DNA from: Bacillota bacterium
GTDB taxonomy: Bacteria > Bacillota > Clostridia > Christensenellales > CAG-138
Assembly: GCA_023393045.1 (NCBI GenBank)
Contig: JAEWMV010000246.1
Span: forward strand, 1-15,773
Length of the DNA: 15,773 nucleotides
Reading direction: 5' to 3'
Position 1 is the stretch's first letter. Each line of letters begins with the position of its first letter. This document shows, piece by piece, positions 1 to 7,001 of this stretch. Position numbers and translations under genes: made by a program. The notes beneath the pieces are model-generated. The model did no database searches, had not been told where the DNA came from, and saw nothing but the letters and a program-made list of their open reading frames with translations.

Positions 1-77
1 AAGGAACAGGCCATGTCGATAGAAAACAGTTTTTTGTGCGGTTTGTAGTAGGAAATGAATTTCTTGATTAGCTGCAT
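1..77 (-). CDS. ABC exporter (fused permease/ATPase), N-terminal fragment
   Basis: The reading frame starts at the ATG at 77 and runs off the left edge, so only 25 codons are seen. It opens MQLIKKFISYYKPHKKLF and continues SIDMACS. The pattern of a basic amphipathic start, then YYKPHKK, then a hydrophobic stretch beginning F-x-x-D is typical of the N-terminus of bacterial ABC exporters whose membrane and ATPase domains are fused. A GAGGGG ribosome binding site lies just upstream of the ATG. No membrane segment or Walker motif is inside the window, so family membership rests on the N-terminal signature alone. It lies downstream of the DUF4956 gene on the same strand, separated by about 90 nt and a hairpin terminator, so it may be a separate transcription unit. 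The substrate is unknown. Confidence 0.6.
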   Translation of the reverse strand, partial: MQLIKKFISYYKPHKKLFSIDMACS

Positions 78-117
78 TTTACCCCTCATCCGTCAATTTT
101 ACGCCTTCGCGCGCGGC

Positions 118-140
118 AAAAAGCCGATACGCAACCGGCT
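118..140 (-). terminator. Rho-independent terminator after the DUF4956 gene
   Basis: Read on the minus strand, AGCCG (140-136) pairs with CGGCT (126-122) across a 9-nt loop and runs directly into five T residues. It lies about 28 nt past the DUF4956 stop codon, where the hydrolase-CotH-VTC-DUF4956 operon would end. The stem is short (5 bp), so partial read-through into the ABC gene is possible. Confidence 0.55.
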
Positions 141-167
141 GTGCTTATATAAACGCCAGAGCGGGAT

Positions 168-824
168 TTATGAAACGATGTCCCCCTGGTGTGAGATGAG
201 CGTTGCGTCGAACACGCCGTCCACGCGCAGGAACTTTTCCACAAAGGCGGTTTCGTTATCGCGAAGGCGCACCTCCATGGTCAGCTCGATGCCGTCGCGC
301 TGCACGGTCTTGCTCTTGAGTTTGCCGCCGGGGAGCTGCTTGACCATCTGCTTGATCTGGCCGGACGCCCCCTCGTCGTAATGGACGATCAGAAGGTAGG
401 GCTGCGCGCCCCTGCCGCGAAATACGCTCAAGAGTATCATCACCACGCCGATGACCACCGCCGCGATGACCGCGATGTCAAAGAACTTCGTGCCCACGGC
501 AATGCCCTCGCCCACCGCCCAGAACATGAACACAGTGTCCATGGGGTCCTTGACGGCCGTGCGAAAGCGGATGATGGAGAGCGCGCCCACCATGCCCAGG
601 CTCAGCGCCAGGCTGTTGTTGATGAGCATGAGCATCAGGGCGGAAACCATGGTGAGCATGATGAGGCTCACGTTGAAATTCCTCGAGTACATCACGCCGC
701 CGAAGGTCTTTCTGTAGATGAAGAACATGAACAGCCCTATCACGAGGGCAATGACGAGCGTGGCGATCACCTGCAAGGGGCTTAGTGTGGTTTTAAATAT
801 GTCTGCAAAGCTAAAATCGGGCAT
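168..824 (-). CDS. DUF4956 membrane protein
   Basis: This 218-residue protein has a hydrophobic N-terminal half with about four predicted membrane segments (roughly residues 17-37, 50-70, 72-85 and 97-135) and a soluble C-terminal half (about 140-218). The central stretch SLGMVGALSIIRFRTAVKD (residues 75-93) followed by a W-A-V-G-E-G-I-A-V-G segment is the hallmark of the DUF4956 family. The biochemical role of the family is not known. Bacterial DUF4956 genes are often found beside VTC-domain and CotH genes, as here, so it is plausibly the membrane partner of a polyphosphate or phosphotransfer machine; that is inference. The start has a strong GAGGAG site 8-12 nt upstream. It begins 18 nt after the VTC stop and is the last gene before the terminator. 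Confidence 0.85.
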   Translation of the reverse strand: MPDFSFADIFKTTLSPLQVIATLVIALVIGLFMFFIYRKTFGGVMYSRNFNVSLIMLTMVSALMLMLINNSLALSLGMVGALSIIRFRTAVKDPMDTVFMFWAVGEGIAVGTKFFDIAVIAAVVIGVVMILLSVFRGRGAQPYLLIVHYDEGASGQIKQMVKQLPGGKLKSKTVQRDGIELTMEVRLRDNETAFVEKFLRVDGVFDATLISHQGDIVS

Positions 825-842
825 CTGGGGCTCCTCCTCGTA

Positions 843-1544
843 TCAAAGCTCATACTTCCGGCACAGGGCATACTTGCTCACCGCGCTGCGGGCGTGGGAG
901 TCCGTTTGCAGCAGCGAGCGGATGTATGTGGGCAAATACCGGTTGAATTTTATCTCAAGCACCATGTCGTAATCCGCAATTACGGGATACGTGGGCACAT
1001 GGGGGTCGAAAAGGGCGGTTGCGCGGTAGCCCGTGCGCACGTTTTTATCAAACGTCACGCGCACGTCCTGCGCGGGGAAGGTATAGGCCTCCCGCATATA
1101 ATCCACCATCACCACGGGGCGCAGCGGCTTCAATGAAAACTCTGCGAACATGCGCCGCGCGAAGGGCTCCGGCCTTCGCAGCAGGAAAGTATAATCGCCC
1201 CCGCGCAGCGTTTCGTACTCCGCGCGGGAGAGTGCGACCGACTGCTTCAATATGTAGCTGCTTTCCTTGTGCTTGCACTCGAGCTTGATGGCGTCGTCGC
1301 GCATGTTGTAGATGCGCAAGCGGAACTTGTCCCTGTCGTCCACGCCGTCAAGCTTCTCGCGGAAGGCGTTGTCGTCCGTATCGTCGAAGTAAAGGCTTCT
1401 GATGAAATATTCGCCGCCGTTTTGCGCCGCGTATCTGTCCTGCTCCATTGTAAGCGAGAGCTTGCGGCGAAGCAAGGTGTAATCGCCCCGGTTGATGTAA
1501 TATTTCAGCTCGTGCCGGTAGCCGGACACACCCTTCTGGCTCAT
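843..1544 (-). CDS. VTC-domain polyphosphate polymerase-like protein
   Basis: This 233-residue protein is essentially one VTC domain, the tunnel fold of the yeast vacuolar transporter chaperone that makes polyphosphate from ATP. The family's charged tunnel residues are in the expected order: RHELKYYI (10-17), IRSLYFDD (48-55), KFRLRIYN (73-80), LECKHK (88-93), VTFDKNVR (163-170), VLEIKF (195-200) and SKYALCRK (223-230). The basic and acidic strands look complete, so it is probably catalytically competent, but product and localisation are unproven; related tunnel enzymes (CYTH/TTM superfamily) hydrolyse triphosphates or make cAMP. It has no signal peptide or membrane segment, so it would act at the cytoplasmic face, perhaps with DUF4956. 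Its ATG overlaps the CotH stop by 4 nt, with GGAGGTG at 1550-1556. Confidence 0.87.
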   Translation of the reverse strand: MSQKGVSGYRHELKYYINRGDYTLLRRKLSLTMEQDRYAAQNGGEYFIRSLYFDDTDDNAFREKLDGVDDRDKFRLRIYNMRDDAIKLECKHKESSYILKQSVALSRAEYETLRGGDYTFLLRRPEPFARRMFAEFSLKPLRPVVMVDYMREAYTFPAQDVRVTFDKNVRTGYRATALFDPHVPTYPVIADYDMVLEIKFNRYLPTYIRSLLQTDSHARSAVSKYALCRKYEL

Positions 1545-4531
1545 CCGAACACCTCCTGCATGTACGCGTCGGTAAGACCAAGCTCGGTTTTGAGCTGTTC
1601 CTTGATGGCGGCGGGACGCTTGTCGGCAAACTCGCGCACGATGGCGATTTGAGACTGGAATTTCTCATAAGTGGCGATGTTGACGCCCGGCTGCTTCACG
1701 CCCATCCAGGTCGCGGCGTTGAACTTCTCCCGCTCGCGCGCGATTTCCGGCTCGACGTAGCCATAGAGCATGTCGACATAGGCGTTGACGCGCTCCGGCG
1801 CGTACACGGTCTTTAGAAGCTCCGCGAACCTGCGGCAGAAGGCATCCTTCCATGCGGGCACCTTCAAAAGCGCGTTGAACAAATCGCTGCAGGGCTTGGT
1901 GGACAACCGCCTGATGGAGAGCGTCTTGTGGTTGTACTGGTTCTCGCTCGAGCCGAAGCTCCAGCAGAAGTCGTAATAGATCCACTTCCACTTGCCGCCG
2001 GGCGGTTTGTAGTACTGGATGTTCCACGTGTCGGAGTTGGCGGAATAGATTTCGCAGATCATGTAGTCCATGAAGCTTGAAAGGTCCACCCGCGCGTCCA
2101 CATAGGCATAGGCCTCGGAGCTTGTCAGGTCGTGGGAGCGCACATAGCTCATCAGTTCTATCCACTCCTGATTGGAGCCATAAAAGACGCCGCTGGTGCT
2201 TTCCGATTTGATGAGGTCCATGTCCTTCACATTGTCCGTGTTCTCATGTTGGGCGATGAAGAAGCGGTTGCGCTTTTCCTTCATGAAGTACACGCCCCAG
2301 TATTCCCCGTTGAGGTAGAGCACATAGGGTTTGTACGCCTGATAGAGGATGTTTACGTCCGTGCCCTGGAGAAGGCCTGTCGCCAGCTCGTCGCGTATCT
2401 TGGAATAGCTCTGGTCCTGCGCGCCCGCGCGAAGGACGATGGCCTTGTATTCCGTATACGGCAATTCGGAAAAGAAGGGGTATTCCATGCGGTCCTTGCC
2501 GTACTCGTCCCGCGCGAACACGTTGAAGGCCTTCTGCGCGCGCCCGCGGCCGAAGCTGCCGCCTATGCGGATGCCCACGTTTTGGGAAAACACGGATTTG
2601 CCGGTATCGTCGAACACCTCGAGGCTCGCAGGGCGCTCCCAAAGCTCAGGATGGCCTTTGCTCGTGTAAAACTGCGCCGTGGCGATGGCCTCCCCATACT
2701 CGAGGTCGGGATTGTAATTGTCGCCATAGGCGTAGATGCCCTTCTCGCTGCTCCAGAGGTTGTCCGGGTCGGTCACGAGGGTGACGACGGGCAGCGCATG
2801 GTTCACGCCGTCCGACGTGAAAAGGAAAGTGCCCGTGACGGTCTGGTTGGTGATGTACCCCTCGCGTATGGATATCGCGCGCACCACCGTGTTCTTGTCG
2901 GCCTGTATGGGCGCGCTGTACACGGGGGAGGACGCCGTGGGCGTGGTGCAGTCAAGCGTATAGTGGATGGTTTCCCCTTCGGGAACCGCGAGGCCGATTT
3001 CGATCGCCCCGTCATAGATGCCGGGGGTCGTGGTGAAGGCGGGCACGGCGGTGATGCCCGCGTTGCCGGTGCCGTTGGCCTGCCCGAAAGTGGGCGTGGC
3101 AAAGTAGGCGAGCGCGCCGGAAGAATCCCTGCCGTAGCTCACGTCGCTCATGAAAGCGCCCGCTTGCAGCTTGTCGAGCAGCAGCCCTTCGGGGGAGAAG
3201 AGGTATACGGAATCGCCCGATCGGCTCACGGCGAAATTGGCGTGGATTTCCCCGCCCTCGTATTTGTCAAGCTCCGAGGCGTACACCGTGAGATAGCCGC
3301 CCGCGGGAATGCTCACATCGGGAAAAAGCCACTTGCCCGGGTTGTTGGGATTGTTGGAAAGTGCGTATCCCAAAAGAGAAACCGGCTCGGCGCCGGCGTT
3401 GTGAAGCTCGATCAGGTCGTAGTAGCCGCCGTCGGCCGCCGCCTTCACGGAGATGTTCGCGCCCATGACCTCCGATATCGAGAGCGACCCGCGCGGGTAG
3501 GCGTTTGCCGCCATGAAGGCGGTGTACCCCGCGTCGTCGTTCGCGTAGCCCGGCGTGGGGTGCGTGTTGATGGAAAACTCGCCCGTGCCATCGGGGGTGC
3601 GCGCAAAGGACGCGTCCGTCTGCTGGCTCGCATAGGTCACGCTGTCGAGTATGGCGCCGTTTTTCGCGGTGATCACGACGTCCTCCCCGTACGCGCGCAA
3701 GCCGAAAGGAACGTGCAGCTCGCCGTTCTCTGCAAAGCCCGCGTTGCCTGAAAGAAACACCACGAGATAGCCGTGCGCCGGGATGATCGTCCCTTCCGGG
3801 AACACATATTTCTTGGGCTGCGAGAGCGTGTCCGATATGCCGCCGCCCGAAATGTCATAATCCTTGTCGTTGGCGTTATAGAGCTCCACCCAGTCGGAAT
3901 ACTGGCCGTACGCGTCCGCGAGCGTGGTCGAATTGGACGCCATGAACTCGTTGATGTAGACGCCCGCGTCCACCGTGCTCATGAGCGTGGCCTCGTAGGC
4001 GGCGATGCCCGCTTCGTCGTTTGAATAGCCCGGCGAGGGCTTCATGGCCATCCACGCGCCGGAGGCGTCCTTCGCGTAGCTCATGCCGGAATCCGCGGCC
4101 TTTAATACGAGCGTTTCGAGCGTGTTGCCGGACGCGCCGAAGAGCACCACGCTGTCCGCCGCAGAAATGCGAAACGGCGCGTGGAAGCTGTCCGCGCTCT
4201 CGCCGGAGCACCACAGGAGGATGTATCCGTTCGCCTCCACCGTCGTGCCCACGGGGAAAACGTACTTGACGCCCGCGGTCACATCGTCGCTCACGCCCAG
4301 GCCGCCAATGTCAAGCGGCGAGGAGGAGGTGTTGTGGAATTCTATCCAGTCGGGATAATCCCCGTTGGGGTCGGCGACGGAGCCTTTGTTGCTCGACATG
4401 ACCTCGCTGATCTCGAGCGCGGAGGTGGAAGCGTTTTGCTCGGCGGGATGCTTTGTCAGGTATATGACGATGAAAACGACTGCAAGCGCAGCCGCTATGA
4501 GCGCAAATGCTATGCGCGCGACGCGTTTCAT
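1541..4531 (-). CDS. Membrane-anchored lamin-tail / CotH kinase-family surface protein
   Basis: This 996-residue protein starts with a basic and hydrophobic signal anchor (residues 1-25). Then come three lamin-tail-domain-like modules (about 38-170, 190-330 and 349-486), each opening with an ISEVM or INEFM strand, a D-W-I/V-E or D-L-I-E strand and a closing G-Y-x-N or G-Q-x-N turn. A chitobiase-type beta-sandwich (about 495-571, with the IHYTLDCTTPT signature) and a CotH kinase-like domain (about 580-960) follow. CotH landmarks are VGIRIGGSFGR (652-662) with a lysine at 667, SKIRDELA (710-717), YLNGEYWGVYFMKE (739-752) and YDFCWSFG (853-860). CotH proteins in Bacillus phosphorylate spore-coat proteins; the target here is unknown. 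I chose the ATG at 4531 because it forms an ATGA overlap with the upstream hydrolase stop and yields a clean signal anchor; the longer frame to 4687 only reads through the hydrolase gene. Translation is probably coupled, as no strong ribosome binding site is visible. Confidence 0.85.
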   Translation of the reverse strand: MKRVARIAFALIAAALAVVFIVIYLTKHPAEQNASTSALEISEVMSSNKGSVADPNGDYPDWIEFHNTSSSPLDIGGLGVSDDVTAGVKYVFPVGTTVEANGYILLWCSGESADSFHAPFRISAADSVVLFGASGNTLETLVLKAADSGMSYAKDASGAWMAMKPSPGYSNDEAGIAAYEATLMSTVDAGVYINEFMASNSTTLADAYGQYSDWVELYNANDKDYDISGGGISDTLSQPKKYVFPEGTIIPAHGYLVVFLSGNAGFAENGELHVPFGLRAYGEDVVITAKNGAILDSVTYASQQTDASFARTPDGTGEFSINTHPTPGYANDDAGYTAFMAANAYPRGSLSISEVMGANISVKAAADGGYYDLIELHNAGAEPVSLLGYALSNNPNNPGKWLFPDVSIPAGGYLTVYASELDKYEGGEIHANFAVSRSGDSVYLFSPEGLLLDKLQAGAFMSDVSYGRDSSGALAYFATPTFGQANGTGNAGITAVPAFTTTPGIYDGAIEIGLAVPEGETIHYTLDCTTPTASSPVYSAPIQADKNTVVRAISIREGYITNQTVTGTFLFTSDGVNHALPVVTLVTDPDNLWSSEKGIYAYGDNYNPDLEYGEAIATAQFYTSKGHPELWERPASLEVFDDTGKSVFSQNVGIRIGGSFGRGRAQKAFNVFARDEYGKDRMEYPFFSELPYTEYKAIVLRAGAQDQSYSKIRDELATGLLQGTDVNILYQAYKPYVLYLNGEYWGVYFMKEKRNRFFIAQHENTDNVKDMDLIKSESTSGVFYGSNQEWIELMSYVRSHDLTSSEAYAYVDARVDLSSFMDYMICEIYSANSDTWNIQYYKPPGGKWKWIYYDFCWSFGSSENQYNHKTLSIRRLSTKPCSDLFNALLKVPAWKDAFCRRFAELLKTVYAPERVNAYVDMLYGYVEPEIAREREKFNAATWMGVKQPGVNIATYEKFQSQIAIVREFADKRPAAIKEQLKTELGLTDAYMQEVFG

Positions 4532-5547
4532 TGCGGCAGCTCGGCCGGGATGAACTCGAGCAGCGCCGCGATGATCCTCTCGGGCTTTTCCTCGTGCATG
4601 AGATGGCCGGCGTTCCTTACCACAGCCGAGGCGGCGTTGCGAAGCGCCGCGTGGTACACCTCCGCGCCGTGCTCCGGCAGATGCCACTTGTCCTCGCTGC
4701 CCTGGAGGATCAAAACGGGGGTGGGCACATCCCGAAGGCTCGCGAGCACGGGTTCCTCGTCAAAGCGCTGGACGGACATGCGCAGCGCGCGCCGCGCCGC
4801 GCCGTCGCACACGGTGCGATAGTAGGCGGCCACGACCTCCGGCGTGATGTTGGTCAAATCGAACACCGCTTCGTGCAAAAGCTTTTCCACGGTGCGCATG
4901 TTATAAAAGAAGCTCGCGGCAAACCCTAATAGAGGGCTGTCGATGAGGCGTATGGGCAGCGGCATTTCCGGCGAGATTCCGCCGGGGGAAAGCAAAACGA
5001 TCCTGCCCACGCGGGAAGGCTCGTCCGCGGCAAGGCGCATCACATAGGCGCAGCCGAGCGAGAACGCCGCGAAATGGGCGCTTTGTATGCGCATTTCATC
5101 CATGAACGCGCGAAGGGCAAAGGCGTATTCCTCTATCGTGTAGCCAAACGTGTACGCCCGGCCGGAATAGCCGTGGCCCGGCAGGTCTATGGCAATCACG
5201 CGGTAATACGCGCTGAGCCTCTCGAAAACATTGCGCCATGTGTAGAAGGACTGGCCCACCGTGTGCACGAGTATGAGCGGCTCGCCCTCGCCCGCCTCGA
5301 TGTAATGGAGCTTGAGCGGCTCGCGCTCCTCCTCCGGTCCGGCCGGAGCTTCGGCGGCAACGGGCGCTTCCGGCGCGTCCGCAAGTACCTCCGCGCCCTC
5401 CGCCGCGGCGGAAGCTTCCACCGGCGCGGGGGCGGCTTTTGCCTTTTTCGGCGCGTGCGCCTGCTCGATAGCGGGAAGGAGAATGTCCACAAAAGCGCCG
5501 ACATTCTCCGAATTTACGAACTTTTTAACCTCAAGCGAAAAACTCAC
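4528..5547 (-). CDS. Alpha/beta hydrolase with acidic Ala/Pro-rich linker
   Basis: This 339-residue protein consists of a short charged N-terminal segment (1-35), a low-complexity Ala/Pro/Glu linker (about 36-76) and an alpha/beta hydrolase fold. The catalytic triad is visible: Ser163 in AFSLG (an Ala replaces the first Gly of the usual G-x-S-x-G), Asp286 in GSEDKW and His315 in NAGHLMHEEKPE. DLPGHGYS (121-128) is the usual strand-4 loop. The substrate cannot be predicted; esterase, lipase or peptidase-like activity is possible. I chose the GTG at 5547 rather than the ATG at 5589. GGGAGG at 5554-5559 is well spaced for the GTG, and the predicted transcription start (about 5592) lies only about 3 nt before the ATG. 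It is the first gene of the minus-strand operon and overlaps the CotH gene by 4 nt. No secretion signal is seen. Confidence 0.82.
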   Translation of the reverse strand: MSFSLEVKKFVNSENVGAFVDILLPAIEQAHAPKKAKAAPAPVEASAAAEGAEVLADAPEAPVAAEAPAGPEEEREPLKLHYIEAGEGEPLILVHTVGQSFYTWRNVFERLSAYYRVIAIDLPGHGYSGRAYTFGYTIEEYAFALRAFMDEMRIQSAHFAAFSLGCAYVMRLAADEPSRVGRIVLLSPGGISPEMPLPIRLIDSPLLGFAASFFYNMRTVEKLLHEAVFDLTNITPEVVAAYYRTVCDGAARRALRMSVQRFDEEPVLASLRDVPTPVLILQGSEDKWHLPEHGAEVYHAALRNAASAVVRNAGHLMHEEKPERIIAALLEFIPAELPQ

Positions 5548-5598
5548 GGGTATCCTCCCGTCCGCGCACGCAGAGCGCGGCGGACACATAATCAGCTT

Positions 5599-5627
5599 AT
5601 TTTACTATCTTTCCATGGCCATTGCAA
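5599..5627 (-). promoter_or_regulatory. Promoter of the hydrolase-CotH-VTC-DUF4956 operon
   Basis: On the minus strand, TTGCAA (5627-5622) and TAAAAT (5604-5599) are separated by exactly 17 bp. This matches a housekeeping sigma-A promoter with 4/6 and 5/6 consensus bases. Transcription would begin near 5592, giving a leader of about 45 nt before the GTG start. Confidence 0.65.
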
Positions 5628-5726
5628 GATTTAAAGCCGCAACTCCAATATTCGTTACGGATTGTTAACAGCATTTGTCGAATCAACGCCGCCCCATGCG
5701 TTTTTATCGCGCGCGCGGCAAGGCGC

Positions 5727-5756
5727 TTGCGCTCCTATCGGCCGCGCGGTTATAAT
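5727..5756 (+). promoter_or_regulatory. Promoter of the mrnC-thyX-rlmB-sigH operon
   Basis: A perfect TATAAT lies at 5751-5756, with a weak TTGCGC (5727-5732) 18 bp upstream. The predicted transcription start is 5763-5764, which coincides with the A of the mrnC ATG at 5764, so the transcript would be leaderless or nearly so. Confidence 0.6.
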
Positions 5757-5763
5757 ACCATCA

Positions 5764-6243
5764 ATGGAAGAAAACATCAAAAATCCGGAAAAAATGCCCT
5801 CCGTCAGGGAAGTGATCGACGCCTCGCTGCCCGCGGGCGCGCAGCGGGATCCGCACACGGCGGCCGCGCTTTCGCTTGCCTACGTGGGGGACACGGTGTA
5901 CGATCTCTATGTGCGCACGTTCCTGGTCGAGCGCGAGGACGCGCGGGTGCGCGAGCTGCACCGCATGAGCGCGGCGCTCGTGTGCGCGGCGGGGCAGGCG
6001 GCGGCGTTCCATGCAGTCGAGCCCATGCTCACCGAGAACGAGCTTGCGGTGTACCGGCGCGGGCGCAACTCCCACCTGGGCACGGTCGCAAAAAACGCGA
6101 AAATTTCCGATTACAGGACGGCCACGGGGCTCGAGGCGCTCGTGGGCTTCCTTTACCTGACGGGGCAGGACGCGCGGCTCACCGCGCTCATGCGCGCAAT
6201 CATCAAAAACGGGAGGGAAAACGATGCCCGGAGCAAAACTTGA
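5764..6243 (+). CDS. mrnC: Mini-ribonuclease III (23S rRNA maturation)
   Basis: This 159-residue protein is an RNase III catalytic domain without a double-stranded RNA-binding domain, close to the family's usual 130-150 residues. It trims 23S rRNA precursor ends with ribosomal protein L3 in Bacillus subtilis. Visible signatures are LAYVGDTVYDLYVR (38-51, catalytic Asp43), VYRRGRNSH (96-104) and YRTATGLEALVGFLYL (117-132, catalytic Glu124). The start at 5764 has no ribosome binding site, and a perfect TATAAT lies 7 nt upstream, which suggests leaderless translation. The alternative ATG at 5794 has only a weak GGAA-type site. Its last 20 nt overlap thyX. The neighbours match the conserved mrnC-rlmB-sigH order of Bacillota. 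Confidence 0.9.
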   Translation: MEENIKNPEKMPSVREVIDASLPAGAQRDPHTAAALSLAYVGDTVYDLYVRTFLVEREDARVRELHRMSAALVCAAGQAAAFHAVEPMLTENELAVYRRGRNSHLGTVAKNAKISDYRTATGLEALVGFLYLTGQDARLTALMRAIIKNGRENDARSKT

Positions 6244-6988
6244 AGTAAAACTGCTGTCCCACACGCCAAACCCGCAGGAGACAATCGCCCTCGCTGGGCG
6301 GCTTTGCTACAGTGAGAGCGATATACTCTCCCTTCGCGAGGCCGTGGAGGGTAAGGCGGAATCCTTCGTGGCGAAGCTGATGGCGCTGGGGCATCTTTCC
6401 CCGCTGGAGCACGCGTCCTTCACCTTCGGCGCGCAAGGGGTTTCCCGCGCGCTGCTCGCGCAGATCACGCGCCACAGGATCGCGAGTTTTTCCGTGCAGA
6501 GCCAGCGCTATGTGAAAAAAGACGGGGCGAGCTATATCGTGCCGCCGTCCATACAGGCGCTCGGCGGGGAAGCGGTAGAAGAGTTCGCGCGCCAGATGGA
6601 AATAGAGCAGGGATTTTACCGCTATTGGCTCGAGCGCGGCCTGCCCGCGGAGGACGCGCGCTTCGTGCTGCCAAACGCCGCGGAAACGCGCATGGTGTAT
6701 ACGATGAACGCAAGGGAGCTTTTGCACTTTTTTGCCCTGCGCTGCTGCGCGAGGGCGCAGTGGGAAATCCGCGCGCTCGCGTGGAGCATGCTCGGCATGT
6801 GCATCAGGGAGGCGCCCGCAATTTTCTCCGACGCGGGGCCGGGCTGCGTATCCTCCGGCTGCACGGAGGGAAAAATGAGCTGCGGGGAGCCGGATAAACA
6901 GACGGCCACCCTCGAAGAACTGCGCGCGCTCGCGTTGGCGGGCGCAGACGACGAAAGCATAGTGCAAGCGGTCACGCGCTTGATATAA
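6224..6988 (+). CDS. thyX: Flavin-dependent thymidylate synthase ThyX
   Basis: This 254-residue enzyme makes dTMP from dUMP using methylene-tetrahydrofolate, NAD(P)H and FAD, without the catalytic cysteine chemistry of ThyA. The ThyX signature RHR-x7-S is present at residues 83-93, within RHRIASFSVQSQRY. ENIALS-type N-terminal strands, LSPLEHASFTF (58-68) and LPNAAETRM in the middle also fit the family. The C-terminal part carries a Cys cluster (GCVSSGC-x6-C), a feature I recall from several clostridial ThyX proteins. The start is fixed by GGGAGG at 6211-6216. The gene begins inside the end of mrnC and is followed after 13 nt by the rlmB-type gene, so it is cotranscribed with RNA-processing genes. 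Confidence 0.95.
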   Translation: MPGAKLEVKLLSHTPNPQETIALAGRLCYSESDILSLREAVEGKAESFVAKLMALGHLSPLEHASFTFGAQGVSRALLAQITRHRIASFSVQSQRYVKKDGASYIVPPSIQALGGEAVEEFARQMEIEQGFYRYWLERGLPAEDARFVLPNAAETRMVYTMNARELLHFFALRCCARAQWEIRALAWSMLGMCIREAPAIFSDAGPGCVSSGCTEGKMSCGEPDKQTATLEELRALALAGADDESIVQAVTRLI

Positions 6989-7001
6989 AGGAGAGAAGAA
7001 T

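Noticed and set aside
2132..3751. 539-codon plus-strand open frame opposite the CotH gene
   Set aside because: It is antisense to a clear multi-domain protein, has no recognisable domain or ribosome binding site, and its composition (rich in Val, Arg, Gly, His) is what GC-rich codon shadows give.
4532..4687. 52-residue N-terminal extension of the CotH protein
   Set aside because: It only reads through the hydrolase C-terminus in another frame, and the ATG at 4531 gives an ATGA coupling and a proper signal anchor.
5662..5763. 34-residue N-terminal extension of MrnC
   Set aside because: It overlaps the predicted promoter and adds residues unrelated to the Mini-RNase III fold.
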